Shown here one piece after another: positions 1 to 9,900 of a stretch of 37,957 bases of DNA. Both the position numbers and the translations under genes were made by a program. Position 1 is the first letter of the stretch. Each line of letters begins with the position of its first letter. Under the pieces are notes generated by a model that did not search any database, had not been told where the DNA came from, and worked only from the letters and a program-made list of their open reading frames with translations. The DNA comes from Luteitalea sp. (GTDB lineage: Bacteria > Acidobacteriota > Vicinamibacteria > Vicinamibacterales > Vicinamibacteraceae). Where the stretch lies: the NCBI GenBank assembly GCA_009377495.1, contig WHTZ01000061.1, positions 1-37,957 on the forward strand, given 5' to 3'.

Positions 1-140
1 GCTATCACAGCGTGAACCCGGGTCTGCACCGGCTGTTTCCTGCTCACATCCTTGAAATCAGAGCGTTAACCGCTGTATTTTCACTGTCGTGATTTCCCGA
101 ACCGCTCGATCTCCTTGGTAAACGACAAGGCGGCGCAGTT

Positions 141-980
141 GTGACAGGATACCTGGCTTCCCCGCTGGTGGCGGGCCGACCTCGCCTTGTCGGAATTGTC
201 AATATCACCGCGGACTCCTTTTCCGACGGTGGTCTCTACTTGTCTCCTGAGCACGCGCTGGTACATGCCCGGCGGCTGCGGTGCGAGGGAGCCGACATCA
301 TCGAGCTTGGCCCAGCAGCTAGCAATCCGGATGCCGCGCGGGTCACGGCCGAGGAGGAACGGCTGCGGCTGGCGCCAGTCATGGACCAACTGACCGCAGA
401 GAAGATTCCGGTATCCATTGATTCATTCCTTCCAGACACCCAGCGCTTCGCCATGGCGCAGGGCGCCACGTACCTGAACGACATCCAGGGTTTCCCTGAC
501 CGCGACCTGTACGAGGCACTGGCCGCTACCGAGTGCAAGCTTATCGTCATGCACTCGGTGCAGGGCACCGGACGCGCCACCAAGGTCACCACCGATCCGA
601 CCGTGATCTGGACGGACATCGACCGGTTCTTTGCCGAGCGCCTCGCCACGCTCCAAGCTGCTGGCGTCGAGCAAGAACGGCTTATCATCGACCCCGGGCT
701 CGGCTACTTCCTGGGAAGTAACCCAGAACCATCCCTTGTGGTCCTGGCCGGTATCCAGGAGCTCAAGTCCCGGTTCGGCGTACCTGTCCTCGTCTCACCC
801 TCGCGCAAGTCGTTCCTCCGGACGCTCACGGGCCGCGCCGTCGCGCATATTGGGCCCGCCAGCCTGGCCGCCGAGTTGCACGCCGCCTGGCAAGGTGTGG
901 ATTACATCCGCACCCACGACGTGGCAGCGCTCCACGATGCGCTCACCGTTCTCGAGGCCATCGCCAACCACGGCTCCTAG
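141..980 (+). CDS. folP: Sul-like dihydropteroate synthase
   Basis: Dihydropteroate synthase (279 aa, GTG start) condenses 6-hydroxymethyl-7,8-dihydropterin pyrophosphate with p-aminobenzoate in cytoplasmic folate synthesis. Visible signatures are GIVNITADSFSDGG (residues 18-31), the pterin-site segment ELGPAASNPDA (55-65), SIDSF (92-96), LNDIQGFPD (112-120), MHSVQ (137-141), DPGLGYFLG (184-192) and SRKSFLRTLTGR (221-232). Housekeeping FolP normally has D(I/V)GGESTRPGA at the second segment. The GPAASNPDA form, LNDIQGFPD and MHSVQ are what I recall from the plasmid-borne enzymes Sul1 and Sul2. The loop where Sul enzymes carry the resistance-linked Phe (GFFL) reads GYFL here, with Tyr189. No other folate gene, integron or IS is adjacent. 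The DHPS family is certain; Sul-like behaviour is inferred from remembered sequences. Confidence 0.93.
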   Translation: MTGYLASPLVAGRPRLVGIVNITADSFSDGGLYLSPEHALVHARRLRCEGADIIELGPAASNPDAARVTAEEERLRLAPVMDQLTAEKIPVSIDSFLPDTQRFAMAQGATYLNDIQGFPDRDLYEALAATECKLIVMHSVQGTGRATKVTTDPTVIWTDIDRFFAERLATLQAAGVEQERLIIDPGLGYFLGSNPEPSLVVLAGIQELKSRFGVPVLVSPSRKSFLRTLTGRAVAHIGPASLAAELHAAWQGVDYIRTHDVAALHDALTVLEAIANHGS

Positions 981-996
981 CTCACGCCCTCACTCG

Positions 997-1419
997 CTAC
1001 ACGAGCTTCACACCTGGCGGCGGGACGCTGTCGGGCCCCCACTGTTTGACCGTCTTGAAGAACCACAACTTGTAGCCGTGCGGATCTTGGACGGAAAAGT
1101 TGCGGTCGCCCCACCACTGCGTCGTCAGCGCGTCGACCACTTTCACGCCCTGCTGGCTCACCTGCTCGTGGTAGGCGTCCGCGTCCGCCACCTCGATGTA
1201 GATCTCAGCGCTCGGCGCGGTCGCCTTGCCCTCCTGGGGACGGGCAATCATGACCATCCCGCCGTCGCGCACGACCATGCAGAAGTCGAGCTGGCCGTCC
1301 TTGCCGACCATGCCCATCATGTGCTCGAAACCGAGCTTGTCGATGAAGAAGCTTCGGGTCTTGTCCACGGACTCGACGTAGACGTTGGGAATCACCTGTG
1401 CGGGTCTGTTGTCTGGCAT
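997..1419 (-). CDS. VOC family (glyoxalase/bleomycin-resistance-like) protein
   Basis: A 140-aa single-domain vicinal-oxygen-chelate protein, probably cytoplasmic and dimeric. It shows the paired beta-alpha-beta-beta-beta modules: IPNVYVESVDKTRSFFIDKLGF near residues 10-31 (first strand and helix), EIYIEVADADAYHEQV around 72-87, and the C-terminal DPHGYKLWFF strand typical of the fold. The ATG is preceded by AAAGGAG at 7-nt spacing on the minus strand. It is divergent from a TrmB-like regulator across a 116-bp intergenic region with two inverted repeats, so that regulator probably controls it. The family covers glyoxalases, dioxygenases and antibiotic-binding proteins; the sequence does not fix a substrate. 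Confidence 0.88.
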   Translation of the reverse strand: MPDNRPAQVIPNVYVESVDKTRSFFIDKLGFEHMMGMVGKDGQLDFCMVVRDGGMVMIARPQEGKATAPSAEIYIEVADADAYHEQVSQQGVKVVDALTTQWWGDRNFSVQDPHGYKLWFFKTVKQWGPDSVPPPGVKLV

Positions 1420-1440
1420 GGCAGGCTCCTTTGTTTGTAG

Positions 1441-1460
1441 GCCCCACGTTTAGGTGGGGC
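1441..1460. promoter_or_regulatory. 7-bp inverted repeat in the VOC/TrmB intergenic region
   Basis: GCCCCAC - GTTTAG - GTGGGGC, a perfect 7-bp dyad with a 6-nt centre, 21 bp upstream of the VOC start codon. It could be an operator for the divergently encoded regulator or an mRNA hairpin in the VOC leader. No T-run follows on either strand, so it does not look like an intrinsic terminator. Confidence 0.4.
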
Positions 1461-1515
1461 GCGCCCTCGCGTTGCACTCGACGTCGAACTGTACGCTCCG
1501 TGCACTTCCCTTTCA

Positions 1516-1533
1516 TCTACTTTTTGGAGTAGA
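1516..1533. promoter_or_regulatory. TCTACT-N6-AGTAGA dyad overlapping the regulator's ribosome binding site
   Basis: TCTACT at 1516-1521 and AGTAGA at 1528-1533 form a perfect 6-bp inverted repeat around a 6-nt centre. The GGAG at 1526-1529 that should serve as the Shine-Dalgarno for the ATG at 1536 lies inside it. This position would suit autoregulation by the TrmB-like protein. As I recall, the motif described for haloarchaeal TrmB is TACT-N7-8-GAGTA, so the similarity (TACT-N6-AGTA here) is suggestive only. Confidence 0.35.
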
Positions 1534-1535
1534 AA

Positions 1536-2414
1536 ATGGTGATGCGTTGGAGTGACGTCGCCCTGCTCGACGAAGCAGGCTTCTCGTCCTTCGAGAAGCG
1601 GGCGCTCGTGACCCTGCAGACGCTCAGTGTGGCAGACGCCGCGGCGCTGTGCCGCGAGGGGGAGATACCGACGTCGAAAATCTACGCGGCCATGGAGAAA
1701 CTCGGTCGGCTCGGTCTCGTCGAGATTCAGCGGACGCGCCCGCGGCTCTATGCCGCCGTCGCGCCGGACGTCCTCGTGGACCGGCTTATCGAGATTGCCC
1801 GGGAGCGCGCTGACGCCTTTGCGCGTCGGGCCGATACGCTCCGGGAGGTGTTCGCGGGTCTGCCGTCACGGCTGCGTGGCCGTCAGATGTTCGTGGATCT
1901 CGCGCTCGGCGTAGAGAGCCACGTCAAACGCCATCTTGTGCGGCTGGCGTCGGCGCGCACGCGCATCCGATCATATCTCGAGGAAGGGGACCTGGTGGCG
2001 CTGGATCGCGCGGCGGCCGAGCGATTCGACGTCCTCAAGCGCATCGGCCGACAGGTGGACCTCCACGCCATCGACCACCGCGTGGTCTTTGGCTTCGCCA
2101 ATCGCAACGCGCCGCGTTTGCTGGACTTTCTCCGCCGCCATGCAGGAAGCATGCAGCATCTGACCGGCGTCCGCTTCTCGGGCGAGCTGGGCCACCCGTT
2201 TCACGTGATCGACGAGGACACCGTGATCCTATCGCTCGATCATCCCTTCGTCCCGGACGGGCGGTTCGCTTCGCTGCTCGTCCACGACCGGGCCCTGGCC
2301 GACAGCCTCGCCCAGGGCTTCGACGCCCTGTGGGAGCGCGCCATGCGGAACCTGGCGGAGATGCGTCTGCACCCCTACGCCGCGCGGGCACGGCGCGGCT
2401 CGAGCGATGTCTAG
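1536..2414 (+). CDS. TrmB family transcriptional regulator
   Basis: A 292-aa DNA-binding regulator of the TrmB type (winged helix plus C-terminal effector domain), a family best known from archaeal sugar regulators. Residues 10-75 form the helix-turn-helix: GFSSFEKRALVTLQTL, then the recognition segment IPTSKIYAAMEKLGRLGLVE, then a wing with RPRLYAAVAPDVLVDRL. A charged helix follows (about 78-105), as in the TrmB dimerisation region, and residues 120-280 form a phospholipase-D-like TrmB C-terminal domain. The ATG has GGAG 6 nt upstream. It is divergent from the VOC gene and convergent with the TPR gene, with an 11-bp gap. The effector is unknown. Confidence 0.82.
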   Translation: MVMRWSDVALLDEAGFSSFEKRALVTLQTLSVADAAALCREGEIPTSKIYAAMEKLGRLGLVEIQRTRPRLYAAVAPDVLVDRLIEIARERADAFARRADTLREVFAGLPSRLRGRQMFVDLALGVESHVKRHLVRLASARTRIRSYLEEGDLVALDRAAAERFDVLKRIGRQVDLHAIDHRVVFGFANRNAPRLLDFLRRHAGSMQHLTGVRFSGELGHPFHVIDEDTVILSLDHPFVPDGRFASLLVHDRALADSLAQGFDALWERAMRNLAEMRLHPYAARARRGSSDV

Positions 2415-2425
2415 CCAGGTCAGCT

Positions 2426-3562
2426 TCAGTTTCTCATCGACGTCCTTTTAAGCTCGGCGGCTCGTCGCGCATGTTCGCTGGAACGCCCCGTGTCGCCGCG
2501 GGATCCATACAGGCGAGCCAGCCTCCGGTGCGCCTCACGATGATCGGGTCTGATCTCGACCACGCGGAGATAGGCTTGAAGTGCCGCTTCTTCAAGTCCT
2601 TTGGCCGCGTTCGCCTCGCCCAACACAAAATAGACGTCAGCTTCCAGATTCTGGAAGTAGGCGGAGCTCAGCATCGGCGTGCCTTCCGGGAACGCGTGCT
2701 CCAGTTGCCTGAGCGCCTGATCAGGCTCGTGTCCTTGGAGATGGGCTCGTGCCAATTCCAGGTGCCCCTCTGCATTGGAGGGATCCAGCGCAACCGCCTT
2801 CTCCAACATCCGCACAGCCTGTCCCCGCTTCCCCGTTCGAAGGTACAGCTCACCCAGCGTGCGAAGCATTTCCGGCAAAACTGGCTCGCCCAGGAGCCCC
2901 GCCTCCAGTTCCCTCACCGCCTTTTCTGGCTGGTCTAGGTCCCGCCAGGCGAGGGCCTGGTGATAACGTGCAACGGCTAGGTTCGGCGATCTCTTCAGAG
3001 CTTTTGCGCTGAGCTCGACGGATCGCTGTGGTTCTCCCAACAGGCGATGCGCCTCTGCGAGAAACGAGAGGAACAGCGGCTGATCAGGCAAGCCCTGCAG
3101 ACCTCTTTCCAGCTCTTCTCGAGCGCGGTCGTGACGTCCCAAATCTAGATAGATTCGGCCCAGAGCAAAGCGCGCCCAGTGCAACCGTGGATCCAGCATC
3201 AAAGCCTGCCGAAGCTCGGCTTGGGCCTCGCCGATGAATTCGGGAGACGCGAGGGAGCGGAAGGCCATCCCCAGAAGCATATGGGCCTCGGCGCAGTCGG
3301 AGTCTTCCGCCAGGAGTTGCTTCAGGAGGGGGATGGCTTCTTGAAACTGTCCGTTCCGCACTTGCTCGCGGGCCCTTCCAAGACGCTCCTGAAGCGAATC
3401 CGGCCTCGCACCCGGCTGCTCGGCAGTCGCCGCTGAGGGGATACCCCAAACAGATCCCGGTTTCGCCGCGGCGTAGCTCGCTCGAGAGACACCTTCCGGC
3501 TGGCACGTGACGACGGCGAGGAGGGGAAGCAACGCGCCGATCCGAACCGGGATCATGGTCAC
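2426..3562 (-). CDS. Exported TPR-repeat protein
   Basis: A 378-aa tetratricopeptide protein. The N-terminus is hydrophobic (IGALLPLLAVVTC, residues 8-20) and looks like a signal peptide. Cys20 could be lipidated, but Thr at -1 makes a poor lipobox. From about residue 55 there are roughly eight TPR units, recognisable by repeats such as AHMLLGMAFRSL, ARFALGRIYLDLGRHDRAREELERGL and AEGHLELARAHLQGHEPDQALRQLE. The GTG start overlaps the stop of the upstream Oar receptor by 4 nt (GTGA), so the two are probably translationally coupled; an ATG two codons later is also possible. TPR proteins commonly accompany Oar receptors in Acidobacteriota. The role is probably scaffolding in the periplasm or at the outer membrane (inference). 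Confidence 0.85.
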   Translation of the reverse strand: MTMIPVRIGALLPLLAVVTCQPEGVSRASYAAAKPGSVWGIPSAATAEQPGARPDSLQERLGRAREQVRNGQFQEAIPLLKQLLAEDSDCAEAHMLLGMAFRSLASPEFIGEAQAELRQALMLDPRLHWARFALGRIYLDLGRHDRAREELERGLQGLPDQPLFLSFLAEAHRLLGEPQRSVELSAKALKRSPNLAVARYHQALAWRDLDQPEKAVRELEAGLLGEPVLPEMLRTLGELYLRTGKRGQAVRMLEKAVALDPSNAEGHLELARAHLQGHEPDQALRQLEHAFPEGTPMLSSAYFQNLEADVYFVLGEANAAKGLEEAALQAYLRVVEIRPDHREAHRRLARLYGSRGDTGRSSEHARRAAELKRTSMRN

Positions 3563-6500
3563 CAGCCGATTCGCAGCTTCGCCTGGAGCTTCCGTGAGCC
3601 GTGCTTCTCGGCCATCCAGTCGGGAATGCCCTCGAAGAGCTCACCGGGATTGGGTGTCGAGATGTCGTCACGGGGATTCTGGAAATGGGGGTGATTGAAG
3701 ATATTCGAGGCCGCAAGGGTGAGGGTGGCGCTGACCCGCTGGCGCACGTAGAAATTTTTGGCCAGGCTGAGATGATGAACGTTCATCCCCGGACCCACGA
3801 GCGCGTTTGGGGCGCTGTTTCCAAACCTGCCCGGGGGTGGCTCCACGAAGGCCGACGGGTCAAACCACCGGTCGACCGTCCGCTCACCTCGCGGCAGGTT
3901 GCCGTCTCCGATCCGGTCCGGCAGGCCACCGAACGTGTTGGTGTTGGACGGATCGGATCCTGAAAAGCTAGGAGAGAAGTGGGGCCCCGTGGCAAAGTAG
4001 CTCATGGTCATCAGGCGCCAGCCCCCAATCAGCTGATCCACGAGTGCCGACGCGTCGCTCAGATAGGTCCTTCCCCGTCCCCAGGGCAGCTCGAACGTCG
4101 TCGTAACAACCGCCCGGTGCCTCGGCGTGTAGTCGTCGTTCGCCCAGTGACGCGTGACGTCGTATGGATTCTCCAGGTTGCGAAAGTTGGCGAGGTTCGA
4201 GGCTAGCGTGTAGTGCGCGTTGAAGACGATTGCGCCCGCCCGCCGGTTCGCTTCAAGCTGCAGCGCATTGTAGCTGGCGGCGCCGTCTTCCCGGACGACG
4301 CTGGTATTCACAAACTGCGGAAACGGTCGGCGGGAGTCATCGAAGGGCTCCAGACTGGGCTGCGGTTTGTTGATGTTCAGCGAGTAGTTCAGATCTGTGC
4401 TGCGCGAGCCGATGTAGGAGCCCCGAAGGCCAAGCTGCCCGATCTGCCGCTCCAGAGAGACATTGAACTGATGGATGGTGCCGTGACTCGTCTTCAGGGG
4501 ATACCCGTTCACGTTCTGCGAGGGGATCGCGGCAGCGGCCAGGGTGCTTGGAAACGGATTGGGAAAGGCAAACAGCGGCTGCCCATTTTCGATCCGGTTG
4601 AAATAGGTCTCGCTGATCTCGAACGGGCCGCCCCCTTCCGCTCGGGAAAAGTATTCGATCCGCTCCGTGAACGCCCCATAGCCCCCTCGAAGCACCCAGT
4701 CACTGGCAAAACGATAGGCCACGCCGAGCCGGGGTCGGATATTCCCCAGGTCGCTCTCGGGCACAACCTGCCCGGTGACGACGTTGATGTTCGGGGAGTA
4801 CAGCGGGCTGACCGCCGACAGCGCCGGCTCTGGGACCACGACGTTTCCGGTTGCGGGATCCCAGCTATACTGCAGGCCGTCCTTATAGGTCGGTGCGCTA
4901 AAGTAGTCCCAACGCACGCCGTAGTCCAGAGTTAGCTGTGGCGTCACCTTGAACGTGTCCATCACGAACAGCCCCAGCTCGTACTGCGACTGTTCCCGAG
5001 GCGTCAGCGGATCCAGACGTGTGCTGCTGTTGGGGAGACCGAGCAGAAAATCCGCGTAGCCGATGCCCGTGAACGACCCGTCGAAGTCGAATTCCCCGAA
5101 GGTGCCATCTCCCACGAGGGCGTCGAAGTCATTGTATTTGAAGACCTGCGCACCGAACTTCAAGACGTGGCGGTCGATCGCCCAGGTCAGCGAATTGTCC
5201 CACTGAAAGTCGAAGTGATCGTCCCTGACTCCCCCGGCAGTTGTCCTCAGGCTCGAGAGCCCGCTGATGTCGATGTTCGGAAAGCCCTGGGCACTCAGAC
5301 CGCGTGGGTTGACCCCCTCCAACCCGGTGGCCGCAACGGCCTCCTGTCCCTGCAAGGGACTCCAGCCGTCCACCTGCTCACCATCGATCATGTAGTTCCC
5401 ATTCCAGCCGAAGCGAAAGGTGTTCACAAGGGCGGACGAGAAGACATGCGTATTGGAGAGAACCGCCCTCGAATAGCTCCGCTTACGTGTCCAGGAGAAC
5501 GCCGGCAGCTCTTGCGCGAGAACATACGGCACGTTGTTGAAGTGGTGGCGGAAGGAAAGGGTGTTGTTATCGGTCAGCTGATGGTCGATGCGATAGGAGA
5601 TAATGTCGGTCTTGAACTTGTCGTCGGGATAGGGAAAATCGAATCCCAGGTTGTTGGTCAGTGTGTCCGCGCCTCCCAGATTCGCCTCCGGAATGTACAG
5701 CTCTTGCACTCGCTGAGCGGTGGGGTTCAGGCGTTGGGTGGGAATGACGTTGGCCGGAAAAGGCTGGCCGGTCAGCGGATCCCGCAGCGTCTGTGACAAC
5801 TGCGAGAAGTCTCCCTGCCGCATCCGGCTGGTCGGGGCAGTGGCGCGCTGAAAGGAACCCTTGGGGAAGCGTTCCGAGAACCAGGCCCCGTAAAAGAACG
5901 TCTTGTTGCGGAAGATCGGGCCGGAAGCCTCGGCCTGCCATTCATGGAGGAGAAAGGGCGTCTTCTCCGGCTCGAAAAAGTCCCGGGCATTCACCGCCGA
6001 GTTCACGTGCTTGAACCAGAGCTCTCCGTGAAAGGTATTGCTCCCGCTCTTGGAAATGGCATTGAAGCTCGCCACGCGGGATTGATCGGCCGTGTTGTTG
6101 ACGGTCGTGACCGTCACTTCCTCGTACATGTTCATGTTGGCGCCCTGAGCGCCGGTACGATCATTGGCGATCCCGTCGACGGCATCAGAGATCTGACTCG
6201 TCGTCTGCCCGCTAATGGAAACGTTCCACCCGTTCCCCTGAACGCCGGGAAGCGTGCTCAGCATGGACAGAGGCCCAGGATAGATGTCCACCAGCGGCGC
6301 ATCCTTGTACACCTCGCCGGAGACACCCGTGGTGATGGAGCCACTCTCGGTCGTAATCACGCCCGCACCAGCCTCGACCGTGACTTCCTCGGTCGCCTCG
6401 CCGATCGCGAGCAGCACGTCAATGCGGCGGGTCTGAGCGGAGCCGAGCACGATGCTGTCGGCGACGAACGTCTGGAAGCCCGAAAGCTCCGCTCGCAGAC

Positions 6501-6780
6501 GGTACGTTCCCGGCTGAAGATCGGGAACTTCAAAATTGCCGTCGTCATTGGAGACGACGGAGCGAACCAGGACGTTGGTGGTGACGTTCGTCACGGAGAT
6601 GTCCACACCGGGGACAACTGCCCTGGTCTCATCGAGGACGGTGCCGCGGATCGTTGAAAGCGGTGACTGTGCCAACAGCATCCCCACATCAACGGTCAGG
6701 AGCAGGAACGCACCGGCCCAGAACGAGCAGACGAACTTGACCGACGATGCCGTCGACATCGGAGTCACGGCTGCTGACAT
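3559..6780 (-). CDS. Oar-like TonB-dependent outer-membrane receptor (oar1)
   Basis: About 1073 aa from the ATG at 6780, which follows a GGGGGGCGAG Shine-Dalgarno-like stretch. A start 11 codons upstream at 6813 is open but has no comparable site. Order: signal peptide ending near LLAQ; carboxypeptidase-regulatory-like domain (STIRGTVLDETRAVVPGVDISV through GTYRLRAELSGFQTF); a plug region with GQTTSQISDAVDGIAND; then a long beta-barrel rich in aromatic strands, ending in an outer-membrane-type terminus (KLRIGW). Typical barrel landmarks are NKTFFYGAWFSERFP, YELGLFVMDTFKVTPQLTLDYGVRWDY and NIFNHPHF. It is expected to sit in the outer membrane and move a ligand with TonB energy. Its ligand is unknown. 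It is the first gene of a pair with the overlapping TPR gene. Confidence 0.92.
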   Translation of the reverse strand: MSAAVTPMSTASSVKFVCSFWAGAFLLLTVDVGMLLAQSPLSTIRGTVLDETRAVVPGVDISVTNVTTNVLVRSVVSNDDGNFEVPDLQPGTYRLRAELSGFQTFVADSIVLGSAQTRRIDVLLAIGEATEEVTVEAGAGVITTESGSITTGVSGEVYKDAPLVDIYPGPLSMLSTLPGVQGNGWNVSISGQTTSQISDAVDGIANDRTGAQGANMNMYEEVTVTTVNNTADQSRVASFNAISKSGSNTFHGELWFKHVNSAVNARDFFEPEKTPFLLHEWQAEASGPIFRNKTFFYGAWFSERFPKGSFQRATAPTSRMRQGDFSQLSQTLRDPLTGQPFPANVIPTQRLNPTAQRVQELYIPEANLGGADTLTNNLGFDFPYPDDKFKTDIISYRIDHQLTDNNTLSFRHHFNNVPYVLAQELPAFSWTRKRSYSRAVLSNTHVFSSALVNTFRFGWNGNYMIDGEQVDGWSPLQGQEAVAATGLEGVNPRGLSAQGFPNIDISGLSSLRTTAGGVRDDHFDFQWDNSLTWAIDRHVLKFGAQVFKYNDFDALVGDGTFGEFDFDGSFTGIGYADFLLGLPNSSTRLDPLTPREQSQYELGLFVMDTFKVTPQLTLDYGVRWDYFSAPTYKDGLQYSWDPATGNVVVPEPALSAVSPLYSPNINVVTGQVVPESDLGNIRPRLGVAYRFASDWVLRGGYGAFTERIEYFSRAEGGGPFEISETYFNRIENGQPLFAFPNPFPSTLAAAAIPSQNVNGYPLKTSHGTIHQFNVSLERQIGQLGLRGSYIGSRSTDLNYSLNINKPQPSLEPFDDSRRPFPQFVNTSVVREDGAASYNALQLEANRRAGAIVFNAHYTLASNLANFRNLENPYDVTRHWANDDYTPRHRAVVTTTFELPWGRGRTYLSDASALVDQLIGGWRLMTMSYFATGPHFSPSFSGSDPSNTNTFGGLPDRIGDGNLPRGERTVDRWFDPSAFVEPPPGRFGNSAPNALVGPGMNVHHLSLAKNFYVRQRVSATLTLAASNIFNHPHFQNPRDDISTPNPGELFEGIPDWMAEKHGSRKLQAKLRIGW

Positions 6781-6883
6781 CTCGCCCCCCTTCCATCCAA
6801 CCTCATCAGCCATCGCGGGCCCTCAGGATCCACGAGCTGTGCAAACTTCCCTTCGTGGCGGGTCAACCGCGATAGTACAGCCA

Positions 6884-6929
6884 GGTTATTCAATCGAATT
6901 ATTGTAACCGTTTATCCACGTCTCGTCGA
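6884..6929 (-). promoter_or_regulatory. Putative oar1 promoter with overlapping dyad
   Basis: On the minus strand a TACAAT -10 candidate (plus 6901-6906) lies 17 bp after a weak TCGACG -35 candidate (plus 6924-6929). The -10 sits in an imperfect dyad spanning 6884-6909: GGTTA-CAAT-N6-ATTG-AA-TAACC on the minus strand. This AT-rich segment stands out from its GC-rich surroundings and implies that oar1 has its own promoter, separate from the oar2 operon upstream. Confidence 0.35.
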
Positions 6930-6959
6930 CGATCACGTGTCAACCTTCCCAAGTAACCT

Positions 6960-9900
6960 TTACTTCAGGCTTCGCAAGTACGCGACCAAATCCCCGAGCT
7001 CCCGCGGTGATAGCAATTGATCCAGGCCGGACGGCATCAGTGAGGTGGGCGAAGGCTCCATCTTCTGGATCTGGCCACGGGGCACGGCGACCGGTGGGCC
7101 GGTCGTCTGCGTCACGTAAATGGTGTCAGCGGTCTCCCTCGGGACGGTTCCAAAATACGCGGTGCCGTCGCGTGTGCTGATGCTATAGGCCTCGTACCCG
7201 CGGGCGAGACCGCCTTCGGTCGGATAGACGATCCCGTCCAACAGCTCATGGGCGCTGCGGCTGCGACCAATGGTGGATAAGTCGGGCCCCACGTCGCCTC
7301 CAAGCCCACCGATTCGATGGCAGGCCACGCACGTGCCTTTTCCGGAGCGAAAGACCTGACGGCCGCGCTCCGGATCGCCGCTTCGCAGCGCCCCTTGCAA
7401 GTCGGCTAGATGCGACTCCTTGTCCCGGTCCCTTTGGACTAACTTGGCCACGAGCACCTCAGCCTCCGTGACCACCGATTCCGGATAGTCTCCAAAGGAG
7501 CGACGGATATCTCCAGGCGTGAGTCCGAAGAGTCCGGGAGATTGCGAGAGAGCCTGGATCAAGTCGTCTCCGACACTCGCCTCTTTGGCTTGCTTAAAGG
7601 CTGGCATCAACGCTTTGAGCTCCATCGGACCCGCATGCTCGACCAGCGGCGCCAGCCGGCGCACCTGCTCGGCGCTCAAGCTCGCACGGCTCAGCATGTC
7701 AGCTGCCTGCCCCCGCAACTGAACGGTTTCACCCGAGCCCAGCAGCTCCGCCAACAGCTCGAACGCAGACGCCGCCATCGGTCCTGCCTGTTGTCCCGAC
7801 ACCGCCTCCAGGGCTGCCACCCGCACCAGCGGATCGAGGTTCGGATCATTGCCGATCCGCGCGAGCGCGGCGTCAAACTCGCTCGCCTGCGTGACCCGAA
7901 TGACCCGACTCGCCGCCATGACGTGCTCGGTGTCATCCGAATCCAGCAGCTCTTTCAGAGGCTGGATCCAGCTGGCAGGCATCCTCACGCCGGGAATCTG
8001 GGCGGCTGCCTCGAGGACCAGTTGCCGCTGCTCACCGAGATCCGGTCGGCCCAGGACGCGCCCGATGAGACGTTGCACAGCCGGCTCCGCCCCGAACCGA
8101 ACCAGCAACTCACGGGCAACCTCGGCACGGGGCCGCGGCAGCGCGGCGCCTCCCAGCCACTTGTCCAGCCGTGCGGCAACCGGTTCCTTCCATTCAGGCC
8201 GTTTCTTGATGACCATTAAGGCGGCCTGGCGCAATTCGGACGCTTCCGATTCCAGAAGCGGCAAGACTTGTTGGGCACTGAGCGCTCCGCTCTCCATCTC
8301 CGACAGGGCCATCAAGGCTCCCCGCTTGACGGCTGGATTCGCGCTTGCCAGCCCGACCGCCGTCGCCTGCGGCTGATCAATCTCGATCAAGGCATACGTC
8401 AGCGCGTGCTGCTCCATTGAATCGTCATCCGTTCTCGCGAGAGCCTGCAGCAGCCCGTCGACGGCTCTGCCTTCTTTCAAACGCCCAAGCGCAGCGGCCG
8501 CTTCGCGCCTGACCTGTGGCGCTTCGTCCTGCAGCAGCGCCGTCAGCCGCGCTGCCGATCCTTTGTCACGCGTCGTGAAGACTGCCCGACAGGCGGCCTG
8601 CCGGACTCCGGCATCCGGGTCGTCCAGCGCGTTCCTGACCACCTTCCGGGCAGCGTCGCTGCCAATTCGCGTCAACGTCCACACCGCCTGCAATCGCGCT
8701 TGGCGACTGCCGCTGTGGAGCATCTGTTCCACTTCCGTCACGACTGAATCCCCGCGCCCGGCTAGCTCCGCAACCGCCCGATCGCGTACAGCGAATCGGT
8801 TGTCGCCAAGGAGCTGCGCCAGCTCCGCGGCCGAGGTCTGCTCCCAATCGATGTCCTGACCTCGCGGATCAGAGACCGCAGGTGCTCCGGTCTTGCGGAT
8901 CCGGTAAATGGCTCCATGCACCTTGGGCTTGGCGACGCCCGACGTAGGACAGCCACTTCGGAACCACCCTCCGGTATCAATGACCAGCAGGCTTCCATCG
9001 GCATCCTCGATGAGGTCTGTGAAGTGCACGTCGGGGCTGGAGGACGAGAGAAACACCTCGGTCTCCCCCGAAAAGGAGGAGCCGTTTCGTTCCAGGACCA
9101 CACGCATGATCCGGTGTGTATTGAATTCAGCGAGAAAGAGATTGTCCCGGAAATCCTCCCCAAACTGCCCGCTCCGGTAGCGGAGAATTCCGGCAGGGGC
9201 GACATGTCCGAGACTCACGGCGGGAGGCAGCAGATCGCCGGTTCTCTTGAACTCCGCCAGCACCTGTTCCTGGTCGGTACGGGGATAGACGCCGCCGTAG
9301 ACCCAGTGAACGATCGCGTCCACACGGGGGCTGCCCTGGAAGATGTTCACCGTCCCGAAGATGTCTCCTTCGTCTGTGAAGGTCACTTCCGTCGGGTTGT
9401 CCATGCCGCCTCCGGCGAATGCGTGTAAGTCGGAGCCATCCGGACGCGCCGTCCAGATCCGCGCGCCTCGGGCCTTGGACACCAAGCGATCTCCCTCGTA
9501 CACCTCATGTCCCTTGCGGCCGTGACACCAGACAAGCCGCCCCGTCGGATGCAGGAACGGACCATGAACGTCGGCAGCGTTTCCGTCAAAATCAAACCCG
9601 GTGGCCACCTCGTTCCGCACATCCGCCACGCCATCCCCATCCGTGTCCTCCAGTCGCCACATGCTCGGAGGAGAGGCCACATACAGCGCTCCGTCATGCC
9701 AGAGCGCACCTTGAGGGAAGGTCATCCGATCGGCAAACACGGATGACCGGTCGAACACGCCGTCGCCATCCGTATCTTCCAGAAGACTGACCGAGCTGGG
9801 CAGCTGCTCGAGCAACCCATCATCCGTGAGATTCACACCAGCGTTCTCGGCGAGAAACAGGCGCCCCTGCTCGTCAAAGCCCGCCATCACCGGGTACTCG

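Noticed and set aside
141..980. Recently acquired mobile sul resistance gene
   Set aside because: No integron, ISCR, transposase or GC shift nearby, and the sequence is clearly distinct from Sul1/Sul2 as I recall them.
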